A stretch of 64,000 nucleotides of DNA. Source: an uncultured Methanoregula sp. (lineage in GTDB: Archaea; Halobacteriota; Methanomicrobia; Methanomicrobiales; Methanospirillaceae). Of the stretch, positions 1-9,317 are shown piece after piece. Numbering within the stretch: position 1 is the first letter of the stretch; each line of letters begins with the position of its first letter. The notes below the pieces were generated by a model that was given only the letters and a program-made list of their open reading frames with translations, was not told the DNA's origin and made no database searches. Position numbers and translations under genes: made by a program. Where the stretch lies: positions 1,979,419 through 2,043,418 of the forward strand of contig NZ_OY781872.1 in NCBI RefSeq assembly GCF_963677065.1, in the 5' to 3' direction.

Positions 1-2853
1 AGCCATTCAGATGAGATTGCAGCACATGTCAAACAGCTCAATGATGAGATTGCATCATCACTCTCGCGTGCAGTTGCCGGTTCCAGTACCGACCTGCTCG
101 AACCTTCGAGGTTCGGGGCTGAATACGCGACCCTGATCGCTGCCGTGAATACCGCATTATCCCGGCTTAAAACCCCTCAGCCGCCGCTCGTTCCCGCCCC
201 CGTTGTTCCGGCAAGCGCTACAACCAGTGCGGACGGATCCCAGGATGCCATTATTCAGGAACTCCGTCACCGCCTGGACCTTATGGTTGAACGCAACCCG
301 GTTCCCATGCTGCTGACCACCCCGGCCTTCTCCATCCTAGGGGCAAACCCCGCCTTCTGCCAGATGAGTGGGATCCGGGAGGAAGATCTGGAGAAGTCGA
401 ATCTTACGAGTTTCAGGATCCTCAGCCAGAGCGGGGAAGGGGCCAAAGTTGCCCTTCAGGAACGCCGCCGCTCGTTCGGCATGGTGACCCTTGAACTGCC
501 ATCCGGGATACGGACCCTTGAGCAGTACTGCATACCGGTTATTGCCAGCGATGGCACGATAACCACGCTGCTCTTTGTGTATAATGACAGGACGGATCAA
601 CAGAAGAAGAACGAGGAGATCGAGCAGCTCAAGCAGCGGTCAGAGACCATAGTCCAGCAGAACCCGATGCCGATCATCCTTGTCGACAAGACGTTCCATA
701 TCCGTGTCGTGAATGAGGCCTACGTCAGTCTTACCGGAATACCCCGGCAGGAGCTGCTCAAGCGAACCCTCCATGATTTCCGGATCCTTGATCAGAGCGG
801 GGAGGGGCTCAAGCAGGTGATCGGTGAGAAACGCCGCTCTCACGGGGAAGTTACGGTCGAGTTCCCGTCCGGCACAAAACGCCTGCATCAGTTCGGCATC
901 CCCATTGCGGATTCCCACGGCGAAATCGGGAGTATCCTGATCGTCTATAATGATGTGACCGATGAACGGCGCAAGATGGAAGAGATAAAACTCCTGCACC
1001 AGACCGCGGAGACCATAGTCCAGCAGAACCCGATTCCCCTGCTGATGGCCAATTCCCAGTTTGTTGTGACCGATGCCAACGAAGCGTACCTGAAGATGAG
1101 CGGCATCTCCCGCGCCCGTATTATCGGTATGAGCCTCAAGGAGATCCGGATCCTGGAGCAGAAAGGCGATGGGGCCCGGGTTGCTCTCGACACAAAACGG
1201 CGTGCGTTCGGGGAAGTCACGGTCGAACTCCCCAGCGGCACCCATATCCTCGAGCAGTATGTTGTTCCGGTCCTTGGTGGCGACAAATCGATTGCCCATC
1301 TCCTGTTTGTCTACAATGAAGTGACCGAGCAGCGCAAAAGCCAGCTCGATCTCCAGAAGAAGATGGAGGAAGTTGCTGCACTCCGGCAGCGCTCGGATGT
1401 TATCATCAAACAGAACCCGATGCCTATCATGCTCATGAACCCGGCCTTCAAGATTGTGATGGTCAATGATGCCTATACTGCCCTGACCGGTATTGAGAAG
1501 GACCGGCTTGTCGGTATGAATGCACGGGATTTCAGGATAACCAGCCAGACCGGTGATGGGCTCAAGAAAGTCCTGACGGACAAGAAACGGAGTTTCGGGG
1601 AGATCACAATCGAGTTCCCGTCCGGTACCCGCATTCTCGAGCAGTACGGGATCCCGATGCTGGATGCCAAGGGCGAACTCTCGACCATCCTCTGCGTTTA
1701 TAACAACGTGACCACCCAGCGCGGGCAGGAGAAGCGCATCAAGGAGATGATGGACGAGGCACGGGCGAATGCCGAGCTTCTCACCGCAAGTGCTGCCGAA
1801 CTCCAGGCAGCAATGGCCAAGATTGCCGCAGGGGATCTCACGTACCGCCTCAGCATCGATGAAGCAGATCCCCTTGTCAAGCTCAAGGTGGATTACAATT
1901 CTGCAGGCGATGCGATACAGGGCGTTCTTGCAACCCTTTCCCAGGCAGTAATACGGCTCGATACTACCATCAATGACACCATCAAGAGCACCGAGGAGAT
2001 AGCAAAGGCTACCGAGCAGGTCGCCATCCAGAGCCAGAAAGCAACGGATAATGCAAAGAGCCAGCTCTCCGGTGTCCAGAAGATCTCCAACGACATATCC
2101 GAGATCTCTGCGTCCATCGAACAGATTGCGAGCACATCCCACGATGTCATGACCCATGCGGAGAAAGCTTCCAAGGAAGGGGTGCAGGCAGCCGAGATCG
2201 GGAACACTGCAACAAACAAGATGCAGATCGTGGAGAAGATCTCCAAGCAGAGCGTTGATGACATCACAGCCCTCAACGACCAGATGCGCCAGATCTCCAA
2301 GATTGTCAACCTGATAACCGACATTGCCAACCAGACGAATCTTTTAGCGCTCAATGCCGCCATCGAGGCGGCCCGGGCCGGGGAGCACGGACGCGGCTTT
2401 GCGGTCGTAGCCGGTGAAGTGAAGAACCTGGCAGGTGAATCCAAGAAAGCGAGCGGCCAGATAGAGACCTTGATCAAGGCGATCCAGGCAAAGAGCGAGC
2501 AGACCTCGATGTCCATGAAGAATTCGTTCGAGGAGATCAAGGCAGGCATCGACAGTGTCAATAAGACGGTCGAATCCCTCAACCTGATCATATCGGAAGC
2601 AAACATAGTTTCCCTGGGTGTGAATGAGATCACCAAGGCAACCGAGGACCAGGCCCAGGCAACGAACCAGCTGATGTCGGGTATTGAGTCCTTCAGCAAC
2701 CTGACAAGGGACAACCAGCAGCGGATGGAGGATATGGCAGCCCTTGCCGAGGAATCCAGTGCCTCCACGGAAGAGATAGCAAGTGCGTCGGCGGAATTAT
2801 CAACCATGGCCGAGAGCTGCAAGAACGTGATCGGCGGGTTCCGCATCAAGTGA
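1..2853 (+). CDS. Soluble methyl-accepting chemotaxis protein with four PAS repeats, 5' end outside window
   Basis: A chemoreceptor that should control a CheA kinase from the cytoplasm. The frame is open without a stop back to base 1, so the GTG at 145 is internal and the true start lies left of the window; 950 residues are visible. Four similar PAS domains follow one another at roughly residues 90-200, 205-325, 325-445 and 460-580, each carrying a 'GEVTVE.PSGT..LEQ' type segment. A HAMP-like linker lies near 600-660 and the methyl-accepting coiled coil at about 680-945, with the tip motif [11 protein letters not shown] near residue 785. No membrane segment is seen in the visible part, so ligand or redox sensing through PAS is likely (inference). 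The C-terminal end has no pentapeptide tether. cheR follows 102 bases downstream. Confidence 0.93.
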   Translation, partial: SHSDEIAAHVKQLNDEIASSLSRAVAGSSTDLLEPSRFGAEYATLIAAVNTALSRLKTPQPPLVPAPVVPASATTSADGSQDAIIQELRHRLDLMVERNPVPMLLTTPAFSILGANPAFCQMSGIREEDLEKSNLTSFRILSQSGEGAKVALQERRRSFGMVTLELPSGIRTLEQYCIPVIASDGTITTLLFVYNDRTDQQKKNEEIEQLKQRSETIVQQNPMPIILVDKTFHIRVVNEAYVSLTGIPRQELLKRTLHDFRILDQSGEGLKQVIGEKRRSHGEVTVEFPSGTKRLHQFGIPIADSHGEIGSILIVYNDVTDERRKMEEIKLLHQTAETIVQQNPIPLLMANSQFVVTDANEAYLKMSGISRARIIGMSLKEIRILEQKGDGARVALDTKRRAFGEVTVELPSGTHILEQYVVPVLGGDKSIAHLLFVYNEVTEQRKSQLDLQKKMEEVAALRQRSDVIIKQNPMPIMLMNPAFKIVMVNDAYTALTGIEKDRLVGMNARDFRITSQTGDGLKKVLTDKKRSFGEITIEFPSGTRILEQYGIPMLDAKGELSTILCVYNNVTTQRGQEKRIKEMMDEARANAELLTASAAELQAAMAKIAAGDLTYRLSIDEADPLVKLKVDYNSAGDAIQGVLATLSQAVIRLDTTINDTIKSTEEIAKATEQVAIQSQKATDNAKSQLSGVQKISNDISEISASIEQIASTSHDVMTHAEKASKEGVQAAEIGNTATNKMQIVEKISKQSVDDITALNDQMRQISKIVNLITDIANQTNLLALNAAIEAARAGEHGRGFAVVAGEVKNLAGESKKASGQIETLIKAIQAKSEQTSMSMKNSFEEIKAGIDSVNKTVESLNLIISEANIVSLGVNEITKATEDQAQATNQLMSGIESFSNLTRDNQQRMEDMAALAEESSASTEEIASASAELSTMAESCKNVIGGFRIK

Positions 2854-2901
2854 TGGAAGTTATGAGCAGGATCCCTCTTTTATACGCTGTGCACGTGCGG
2901 G

Positions 2902-2913
2902 AAACTATATACT
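2902..2913 (+). promoter_or_regulatory. TATA-type promoter element of cheR
   Basis: The stretch AAACTATATACT lies about 45 bases before the cheR ATG, in the 102-base gap behind the chemoreceptor. It fits an archaeal TATA box and would place transcription start near 2932, giving cheR its own promoter. Confidence 0.45.
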
Positions 2914-2955
2914 TTTCCTGCCAATGAGGATACATAGACAGGACCGGGAGATTGG

Positions 2956-3750
2956 ATGGACGATTTTGAACTGCTGAAACGGTTTATTGAACAGACCCTG
3001 AAGATCCAGTGCGGGAACTATAAGGAGGATTACATCAAGCGCCGCCTCCTTTCCCGTATGCGATCGACCAACACCACAACCTATGGCGATTATCTCCAGT
3101 ATCTGAAGGCAAATACCCCCGAGCTTGAGGTTCTGCGAAAAGCACTCACCATCAATGTAACGGAGTTCTTCCGCGACAATGACGTGTATGATGCGCTCAA
3201 AAAGGAAGTCCTGCCCGATATCTTCAATTCACGGAAACGGATACGGATCTGGTGTGCCGGCTGTTCGACCGGGGAAGAGCCGTACTCTATTGCCATGATC
3301 CTGCACGAGATGATGTTGCAGAATCCGGAGATCTCGGGTCAGATCTATGCAACCGATATCGACAAGATTGTTCTTGCCAAGGCCCAGGAGGGCATCTACA
3401 ATGCCAAGGCGATGGTAAAGCTCTCGGAGTCCCAGACCCTTCGTCATTTCACCAAACTGCCGGACGGCAACTACCAGGTCAAACCGCACCTCAAGGAACT
3501 GATACGTTTCCGCCCCCATGACCTGATGGGCGGGACCCCGATTGCCCGGTGGCTTGACCTGATCACCTGCCGCAACGTGACCATCTATTTCACGGAAAAA
3601 CAGAAAGACGATCTTGCCCGCCTGTTTCACGGGGCCCTTGTCTCTGACGGGTATTATATCATGGGAAAGACCGAGTACCTGGGCAGACAGGTCGAGAGCC
3701 TCTTCGTCCCCAAAAACTCATCGCTCAAAATCTTCATCAAAAAAGAGTGA
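2956..3750 (+). CDS. cheR: Chemotaxis protein methyltransferase CheR
   Basis: Transfers methyl groups from S-adenosylmethionine to glutamates of chemoreceptor coiled coils, setting receptor adaptation. The 264 residues match the usual CheR length: a helical N-terminal domain (about 1-75), then a Rossmann-type methyltransferase domain with the SAM motif AGCSTGEEPYSIAM near residue 100, followed by LDLITCRN and the NVTIYF segment near 207 that is typical of the family. It lies directly behind a chemoreceptor, its likely substrate. No cheB, cheA or cheW is in the window, so the rest of the pathway must be elsewhere. The ATG at 2956 is the first sensible start and gives a full-length protein. Confidence 0.95.
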   Translation: MDDFELLKRFIEQTLKIQCGNYKEDYIKRRLLSRMRSTNTTTYGDYLQYLKANTPELEVLRKALTINVTEFFRDNDVYDALKKEVLPDIFNSRKRIRIWCAGCSTGEEPYSIAMILHEMMLQNPEISGQIYATDIDKIVLAKAQEGIYNAKAMVKLSESQTLRHFTKLPDGNYQVKPHLKELIRFRPHDLMGGTPIARWLDLITCRNVTIYFTEKQKDDLARLFHGALVSDGYYIMGKTEYLGRQVESLFVPKNSSLKIFIKKE

Positions 3751-3772
3751 TCTCCGCGAGACCCGGAGATCA
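3748..3772. terminator. Bidirectional hairpin terminator between convergent genes
   Basis: A perfect 9-bp inverted repeat (TGATCTCCG / CGGAGATCA, 7-base loop) contains the stop codon of cheR in its left arm and the stop codon of the opposing small membrane gene in its right arm. T-runs follow on both strands (3790-3796 on plus; the A-run at 3738-3744 reads as T on minus). It therefore looks like a shared terminator. Confidence 0.6.
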
Positions 3773-4060
3773 GCGCTTCCCTTCCCCGTCTTTTTTTGTT
3801 TCATCCTCTGCTTTTCCCCTTTCGAAACCTTCGGTAAGCTTCCGCTGCAATTCCTGGCGTGCAGCGTGAACCTTGACCTGGTTCAGGACTGTCATGAAAT
3901 TGACCCCGATGATGACGAGAACCAGAAGCAGGCTCACCCAGAGCATGACTCCCTGGGACGAGAGAAATGCTGCCCAGAGCAGTACGACAAAGGACAGAAG
4001 ATAAAAGAGAATCCATGTCCTCAGGCTTGGGAGCTCCATACTCAACGTTATTCCCCTCAC
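3770..4060 (-). CDS. Small two-helix membrane protein, function unknown
   Basis: The 96-residue product has two hydrophobic segments (about residues 15-35 and 38-58, for example WILFYLLSFVVLLWAAFL) and a highly charged, Lys/Glu-rich cytoplasmic tail of about 35 residues. I recognise no family. The start could instead be the Met at residue 8 (4039), which leaves both helices intact. It converges on cheR and shares a terminator hairpin with it. It looks like a real coding region because of the clear membrane pattern and an acidic/basic tail typical of small archaeal membrane proteins, but no role can be given. Confidence 0.6.
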   Translation of the reverse strand: MRGITLSMELPSLRTWILFYLLSFVVLLWAAFLSSQGVMLWVSLLLVLVIIGVNFMTVLNQVKVHAARQELQRKLTEGFERGKAEDETKKDGEGKR

Positions 4061-4205
4061 GCTTAATAAAATATCGTCGGACTGGTCCGGTATTCCTGTG
4101 CTATCGTCCCGGCTCTTGTACCAACTTCCGGACTTCTGGAACTGGGATCCCGTTATTGGGGCGTGATATCGTCACGTTTTATTACAAATGCTTCCATTAT
4201 TATGT

Positions 4206-4862
4206 GTGGAAAAAGGGGATATCCTCACGGTCATTGGCGGACTGGTGCTGGTCGTCATCATAGCGCTCATCGCAAACCCGCAATACCTGTCCTCCTTATC
4301 TCCCTCAACCCAGCCGGGAATTCCTGTTATTACCCCGATACCAGGGATGACTCCCCGGGAAACCCTGATCCCGATTGTCCTTGTCACGCCTTCGCCGATT
4401 CCCACCCCGACTCCCATCCTTCCGGACGCCCCCCAGTACCGGATTTTTTACACGGACAATCCGTTCCTCTATCCCCGGTACAAGATGCCTGATAACATGG
4501 AGACATTCGGGGCAACGGAGATAATCGCCCGCAACTCAAACCTGGTGCCTTTTGCCTATGTCGAGGATATTCGGGGCGGGGTTACCCAGAAGTTCTCGGT
4601 CCCGTATCCTCTCTGGGCTATCAATATAACGGTCAATGCTACCCGGAATCCCCAGTACGGTAATTTCCGCATGGTTCTCTGTTATGCCAGCAACGGTACC
4701 GTGATCGATGGGGCCGAGGTCCTGAACCGGGGCTCGATGCTCCGCGTCATCCAGACCTCGAATACCGATCTCTACATGATAATTACAACCCAGTATATCG
4801 ACTGGTACCGGATTGACCTGGAAGCCCCAAGAGATTATTACAATCAGTACCGGCCGCGCTAA
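4206..4862 (+). CDS. Membrane-anchored extracellular protein, function unknown
   Basis: One N-terminal transmembrane segment (TVIGGLVLVVIIALIA) is followed by a Pro/Thr/Ser-rich linker of about 50 residues and a roughly 140-residue beta-rich extracellular domain with several N-glycosylation-type sequons (NIT, NAT, NGT). This plan is common among surface proteins of Methanomicrobiales, but I cannot name the family. A TATA-like CGTTTTATTA at 4175-4184 predicts transcription starting near 4205, which favours a leaderless GTG start at 4206; an ATG at 4188 in the same frame would lie upstream of that point. It is divergent from the small membrane gene at 3770. Confidence 0.6.
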   Translation: MEKGDILTVIGGLVLVVIIALIANPQYLSSLSPSTQPGIPVITPIPGMTPRETLIPIVLVTPSPIPTPTPILPDAPQYRIFYTDNPFLYPRYKMPDNMETFGATEIIARNSNLVPFAYVEDIRGGVTQKFSVPYPLWAINITVNATRNPQYGNFRMVLCYASNGTVIDGAEVLNRGSMLRVIQTSNTDLYMIITTQYIDWYRIDLEAPRDYYNQYRPR

Positions 4863-4910
4863 CGGGCTTGTCGGAAACCGGATGGATGCGGCCTTTCCTT
4901 GACCGGTTTT

Positions 4911-5099
4911 TTACAATTTTTCTATGGTTATCCGCACACGGTCTCCCGCTTTAAGAGCGTGACCTTTGGGGATGTCGACATTGAACCAGAGAGCGCCCGG
5001 GTCGTCCTGGGTGGCATCCTGCGACATCAGGCAATCCTTCTGACTGTTGATGTCTGCAACAAATTCAATAGCCGATTCAAACTCGAGAACTTTGGTCAT
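4911..5099 (-). CDS. Small hypothetical protein (62 aa)
   Basis: A short acidic protein with a beta-strand pattern towards its end (ALWFNVDIPKGHALKAGDRVRITI), which could be a small barrel or swapped-hairpin fold; this is only a guess. No family is recognised. The ATG is preceded by an ATTTAATAAT element centred about 25 bases upstream (near 5125), so it may be transcribed as a leaderless message from a promoter lying at the 3' end of the upstream gene. It follows the gene at 5127 on the same strand with a 27-base gap and could also be co-transcribed with it. Confidence 0.5.
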   Translation of the reverse strand: MTKVLEFESAIEFVADINSQKDCLMSQDATQDDPGALWFNVDIPKGHALKAGDRVRITIEKL

Positions 5100-5126
5100 G
5101 ATATGTAAAAGAAAGATTATGGATTA

Positions 5127-5378
5127 TTAAATGGCACGTGGAGTAACCATCCAGGTCGTGCTGTTCGAATAGCTCCAGCGGATAATATCAAGTTCTTTGC
5201 AGATATCTGCAAGGATTGCCATGTTTGTCCCTACTTCTTTGGGAGACAGCCCAAGGTCTTTTGCAATATATTTTGATTTGAAGTAGTGTTTGCCTTTGGT
5301 GATGCCTGAGTTGAGGTACAGGACAATCTTGTGCTGGGTCTCGTTATACTTATCACGAAGATTTTTTGTTGTTGACAT
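5127..5378 (-). CDS. Small winged-helix protein, DUF7123-like
   Basis: An 83-residue protein predicted to bind DNA. The order of features (YFKSKYIAKDLGLSPKEVG, then a WSYSNSTTWMV ending) matches, from memory, the small archaeal DUF7123 family, whose members have a winged-helix shape and a conserved tryptophan-rich end. The helix-turn-helix would be residues 34-55. The promoter carries two direct repeats and a palindrome close to the expected transcription start, which would suit self-regulation (inference). No target is known. The next gene downstream encodes a 62-residue protein. Confidence 0.6.
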   Translation of the reverse strand: MSTTKNLRDKYNETQHKIVLYLNSGITKGKHYFKSKYIAKDLGLSPKEVGTNMAILADICKELDIIRWSYSNSTTWMVTPRAI

Positions 5379-5399
5379 GGTGTGCCTCAGCGTTAAAAA

Positions 5400-5428
5400 T
5401 TCATATGAACCAATTCATATTTATAGGT
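5400..5428 (-). promoter_or_regulatory. Promoter with repeated operator-like ATATGAATT boxes
   Basis: Read on the minus strand, a TATA element (CCTATAAATATGA, 5416-5428) is followed by ATATGAATT, five bases, then ATATGAATT again; the second copy forms the perfect palindrome TTCATATGAA (5400-5409). The repeats lie between TATA and the likely transcription start of the DUF7123-like gene, where a repressor would block initiation. The rest of 5429-5598 shows T-rich sequence without a gene. Confidence 0.4.
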
Positions 5429-5598
5429 ATCTGTTTTTCGCGACAATTTTCCTGTCTTTTTTTTTGTACCGGGCAATAATTTTGACCAGAAAGCATTTAT
5501 CAGCCCTGCTCGCTGGATGTTTATTTCCGGAATCCTTTCAGATCGCCCAGGGAGGAATCTCATCCGGAAAACAGGCCTTGTTTTTCAAAAAAATGAGA

Positions 5599-7452
5599 TC
5601 AGGCGGTTCTCTGGATCTGTGCATCCGCGATTTTTGCAATCAGCGCTTCAAGCACCACATCGCGCATACCTTCCACGAATTTTATGCTGCCGACCACAAG
5701 GTGCCCGCCCCCGCTGATTCCGCCGCCGGGAATCTCGTTTCTGAGTTCCCGCACCATCTTGGGGATGTTCATCAGCACGCCGCGTGAGCGCAGCACGGCA
5801 AAGTCCGGGCCAAAGCCAATCGTGACAACCGGCTTTCCGGCATTCTGCCTGCAGAGCCGGTCATGCACCTCACCACTCGTCTTGCCGGGCGGGGGGAAGG
5901 TGAACTTGTGGGCATGGATCTCCACATCGAGAAGGAAGAGGTTGGCCTCGTTTTTGAGCACCCTCGGGACAACATGGGGCATGGAAGCGCTCATCTGGTC
6001 CTCGATCATGGTGTTTGCGCCATCAACAAGGAGTGCAACCAGTTTTTTGTGGCGTTCAGTGTTGCCGGTGATGTTGAGGATATCTTTTACGATCTCCCGG
6101 CCGTCATTGAACCGGAGCCAGAACTGTTCGTAGTCGAGAGCAAGGGCGATGTCCTTGCAGGCATCCTCGGAGTACTGGTCGCGGACAAGGGCAAGGAAGA
6201 GCGCCCGCTCGGGGGCCTCGCTCCGGTCCCCGACACCGGCAACCGCCGGCAGGTGCCGGATCAGCGGCTCGACTTTCGGGTTGATGAGCCGGGCCACTTC
6301 GGTCCCGAGCATCCCAGCCGTGATCCCGAAATCCCCGCCAACATGGTACGGGTTGACATGGGCCTGGAGGTACTTGTCGATGGTAGCGTCCGGGTGGTGG
6401 TGATCGACCACGATGAAGGGGATGTCGTAAACGCTTGCGATCTTGTAGGAGGGTTCGTCTTCCTCAGTCGACCCATTGTCAGTCAGGATCACGAGCGGGA
6501 TCTTCTGCCCGTACCGCACATTGTCCTTGAGCGAGAAATCAAGATCCCGGGTGATATCCTCAATCTCGTAGAACGGGGCTTTTGACGGTGCCCGCTTGAA
6601 GAGGAAGTACTCGGCATCGAAATCCCCGCCCGATTCGCGGATCAGGGAGACTACGGCCTGCTCGATGGCTACCGCCGAGCAGATGCCGTCAGCATCGGCA
6701 TGGTGGCGCAGGATGATCGGCTGGTTCGTGAAGATCGCTTTTCTTATGAGCTTTGCAACCTTCCTCATTTCCGGGCGAAGCCGTTCCAGGACTTCGCTTT
6801 CAACCAGAAGGGGGATATCTTCCGGCTCTGCCCGGGCATCCAGGGCTTTCTCGATCCGAACCCTGACGGCACCGGCGTCCTCATCGGTAAGGACGGTCAG
6901 GGCATCGACCTCGATCTGGAGCTGCCCGTTGCGCATCATGACTTCGCCGATGATCTTGACAATGTTCCCGAGTTCGGCCTGGGGGTATGCCCGGACACCG
7001 GCTTCCACGAATGCGGCAGCGTTCTGGCTGCCGGTTTCGTCAACAATCGTGAAGATGGTGGGGCCGCTGGTCTGCTTGACCTGGGCTATCTCGCCTTCAA
7101 CTGCAACGGTCTTGCCTACTTTGCCCGAGAGATCACTGATCCTCACGGTCGTTGATTTGCGCTCCACGTTCTGGACCTGGTACACCTGGATCTGGACTTC
7201 TTCGAGATCGATGTTGCCGTTTGGGCGAATCTGCCGGACCCGGACAAGGACCGAATCCTTCTCCTTGTGTTCGCTTTTCATGTTGCTCTTGTGGACAAGT
7301 CCTTTGATCCGGTCGTTTATCTGGACAAACATGCCGAAGGTTGCAAACCCCTGGACTTTTCCCTGGTACGTATTGCCTTCTTCGATATCCGCGAGATCGC
7401 AGCCGGCCCCGAGCCGGTATACGAGTACATCATCTGTTTTGGTATCTTGCAT
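5599..7452 (-). CDS. DHH-family phosphoesterase with S1 and OB-fold domains (RecJ-like)
   Basis: Predicted metal-dependent nuclease or phosphodiesterase. An S1-type RNA-binding domain comes first (GNTYQGKVQGFATFGMFVQI), then a nucleic-acid OB-fold (TVRISDLSGKVGKTVAVEGE), then the DHH catalytic domain with HHADADGICSA, LTDNGSTEE and the VDHHHPD signature, and a DHHA1 domain near the end with GGGISGGGHLV. Archaeal proteins of this plan are annotated as RecJ-like exonucleases; whether the substrate here is DNA, RNA or a dinucleotide cannot be read from sequence. The start is set at 7452 because a GGTGAG site lies 5-10 bases before it; an in-frame ATG at 7485 lacks such a site. A TATA-like GGATATAATCC lies at 7531-7541. 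Confidence 0.88.
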   Translation of the reverse strand: MQDTKTDDVLVYRLGAGCDLADIEEGNTYQGKVQGFATFGMFVQINDRIKGLVHKSNMKSEHKEKDSVLVRVRQIRPNGNIDLEEVQIQVYQVQNVERKSTTVRISDLSGKVGKTVAVEGEIAQVKQTSGPTIFTIVDETGSQNAAAFVEAGVRAYPQAELGNIVKIIGEVMMRNGQLQIEVDALTVLTDEDAGAVRVRIEKALDARAEPEDIPLLVESEVLERLRPEMRKVAKLIRKAIFTNQPIILRHHADADGICSAVAIEQAVVSLIRESGGDFDAEYFLFKRAPSKAPFYEIEDITRDLDFSLKDNVRYGQKIPLVILTDNGSTEEDEPSYKIASVYDIPFIVVDHHHPDATIDKYLQAHVNPYHVGGDFGITAGMLGTEVARLINPKVEPLIRHLPAVAGVGDRSEAPERALFLALVRDQYSEDACKDIALALDYEQFWLRFNDGREIVKDILNITGNTERHKKLVALLVDGANTMIEDQMSASMPHVVPRVLKNEANLFLLDVEIHAHKFTFPPPGKTSGEVHDRLCRQNAGKPVVTIGFGPDFAVLRSRGVLMNIPKMVRELRNEIPGGGISGGGHLVVGSIKFVEGMRDVVLEALIAKIADAQIQRTA

Positions 7453-7608
7453 CTTTCTCTCACCACACACAGGCGTCTTTGGCATATTGTTGCGATATGG
7501 TATTGCATCGTCAACGCTACGCGGTTTTGGATTATATCCCTATGATCATGAATGGGTGTTGTGAGGTTTAATTTACTTGTTATCGAGCAGCGGCAGTGCC
7601 AAAAAAGA

Positions 7609-8547
7609 TCAGTCCCTGAACGGGACTTCGACCATGTCGAGGTCATTTGGCACGAGGATCGGCCCGGTAAATGTTTTCCGTGCATCATTAACGTGTGCCT
7701 GGCAGTCCGTGTAACGCGAGCTCGTGTGGACGAGGACAAGCGTCCGTGCATTCAGGGCCGTTGCGGCCTCCCCGGCCTGGGCAGCCGTGGCATGGTAGAA
7801 TTCTTTTGCCCGGGCAGTCTCGGCCTCATCATAGGTTGCATCGTGGATCAGGAGATCGGCATCGTGGGCAATGTCCCTGATGGCATGGTGTATGGCCCGG
7901 GTATCTCCCGTATACACGATCTTCCTGCCGGGTCTTGTCACCCCCATCACCTGCTCTGGCCGTATCTCGGCTGCCGTGTCCCCACAACCAACCTTCACGG
8001 TCTCACCCCGCTGGAGTTTTCCGAAGAGCGGACCTGCAGGCACCCCGAGTTCAATGGCCCGCTCCCGGTTGAATCTCCCGGGCCGGGGGTCTTCCTCCAG
8101 CACATAACCAAGCGCAGGAAGCCCGTGGCTGACGCCAAAAGCGGTGACCGTATAGCCATCAAATCTCGCCCAGGATCCATGTCCCAGCGCAACGGATTCC
8201 ATCGGGAACTTCAGGTTGAACCGGGCCACCTGGCGCAGGATTGCAACAAATTCGTGCACCCATTCCGGGCCATAGATCGTCAGAGGTTCGGTCCTGCCGT
8301 TGAACGACATGGTCTGGACGAGGCCGAAAACACCCAGGAAATGATCGGCATGCCAGTGGGAGACGAAGATGGCATTAATGGTAAAACCGCACCGGGATCG
8401 CATCATCTGCTGCTGGGCCCCTTCCCCGCAATCGAAGAGAATGGTATCCGAACCCCTCCGGATCATGATGCAGGGCGGGTTGCGGGTAGGTGTCGGCAGG
8501 GCACCGGCCGTCCCGAGGAAGTAAACGTGCAGCGTTTCCCCACTCAC
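7609..8547 (-). CDS. rnz: Ribonuclease Z (tRNA 3' endonuclease)
   Basis: Cuts the 3' trailer from tRNA precursors; a metallo-beta-lactamase fold enzyme. The zinc motif HWHADH and the flanking GTAGALPTPTRNPP and DCGEGAQQQM blocks are diagnostic, with later ligands in YTGDTR and VLVHTSSRY. At 312 residues it has the usual short-form (RNase Z(S)) length. The GTG start at 8547 is chosen because it overlaps the TGA of the preceding gene as GTGA, and the first residues then begin the barrel directly; the frame is open further upstream, but that part encodes nothing recognisable. It is the last gene of a four-gene operon. Confidence 0.93.
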   Translation of the reverse strand: MSGETLHVYFLGTAGALPTPTRNPPCIMIRRGSDTILFDCGEGAQQQMMRSRCGFTINAIFVSHWHADHFLGVFGLVQTMSFNGRTEPLTIYGPEWVHEFVAILRQVARFNLKFPMESVALGHGSWARFDGYTVTAFGVSHGLPALGYVLEEDPRPGRFNRERAIELGVPAGPLFGKLQRGETVKVGCGDTAAEIRPEQVMGVTRPGRKIVYTGDTRAIHHAIRDIAHDADLLIHDATYDEAETARAKEFYHATAAQAGEAATALNARTLVLVHTSSRYTDCQAHVNDARKTFTGPILVPNDLDMVEVPFRD

Positions 8548-9317
8548 ACAAAACACTCCCGGAATACGGCAAGACTCCGCTTTGCCTCGGGGATGGATCT
8601 CCCTTCGATAACAACGATACCGGAATAATGTGCTGCAATGGCTTTTCCCACGCTCTTCCACGGGATGGTCCCGTCGCCAAGCGTCAGGTGTTCATCGGAG
8701 ACACCGTGGTTGTCGTGGATATGGATATGGTTTGCTTTTTTCACATAGGGCAGGAACTCGTTCACTTTCCCGACCGTGTTGGCATGGCCGAAATCAAAGG
8801 TCATACCGATACCTTCGATCCCGTCAGTCATCCCCATGAGCTCCTCGGGAAACCGGCAGAGGAATTCCTTGATCCCGATCATGTTCTCCAGGCAGGCAAG
8901 GACACCATGCTCCCTGGCGCATCGCCCGATCTGCCGGAGGGCCTCTTTCTGCAGGTTCCAGATCTTCTCCGGCATCAGTTTGCCCACCGGGGACATGTAC
9001 CCGGGATGGATCGTGACCCGGTCCGTGAGTTCCGATGCATGCTCGATGCAGGTGCAGATCTGGCGGACAGACTCCCGCCAGATGGGATCGTTGAGGGTTG
9101 CGAGATTCAGATCCCCATAGGGGGCGTGGACCGTGACCCCGAGATTCGTGCTCCCGATCGCGTCCCGGATCCGCTGCATGCAGACCGGATCGTCAAGCCG
9201 GTATTTGCCGTCCGCAACGATCTCCCATCCAGCGTACCCGGCGTCCGGGATTCCGGATACCCATGAGATATCGTCCCAGACTTTCGATGAGGATGAGAAG
9301 TACGGCTTCAGGGTCAT
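8544..9317 (-). CDS. Sugar phosphate isomerase/epimerase-like TIM-barrel protein
   Basis: A 257-residue member of the xylose isomerase-like / AP endonuclease family 2 TIM barrels. Visible metal-ligand type segments are VTIHPGYM, CLENMIG, GMTFDFGHAN and HIHIHDNHG, in the order expected for this fold, ending in VVIEGRS. The substrate cannot be inferred; archaeal relatives are usually annotated only as sugar phosphate isomerase/epimerase. The ATG overlaps the stop of the upstream UPF0200 gene (ATGA) and its own stop overlaps the rnz start, so translation is probably coupled along the operon. Confidence 0.85.
   Translation of the reverse strand: MTLKPYFSSSSKVWDDISWVSGIPDAGYAGWEIVADGKYRLDDPVCMQRIRDAIGSTNLGVTVHAPYGDLNLATLNDPIWRESVRQICTCIEHASELTDRVTIHPGYMSPVGKLMPEKIWNLQKEALRQIGRCAREHGVLACLENMIGIKEFLCRFPEELMGMTDGIEGIGMTFDFGHANTVGKVNEFLPYVKKANHIHIHDNHGVSDEHLTLGDGTIPWKSVGKAIAAHYSGIVVIEGRSIPEAKRSLAVFRECFV

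Noticed and set aside
640..2157. Long minus-strand frame opposite the left-edge chemoreceptor
   Set aside because: It shadows the repeated PAS domains; no protein family is recognisable in it.
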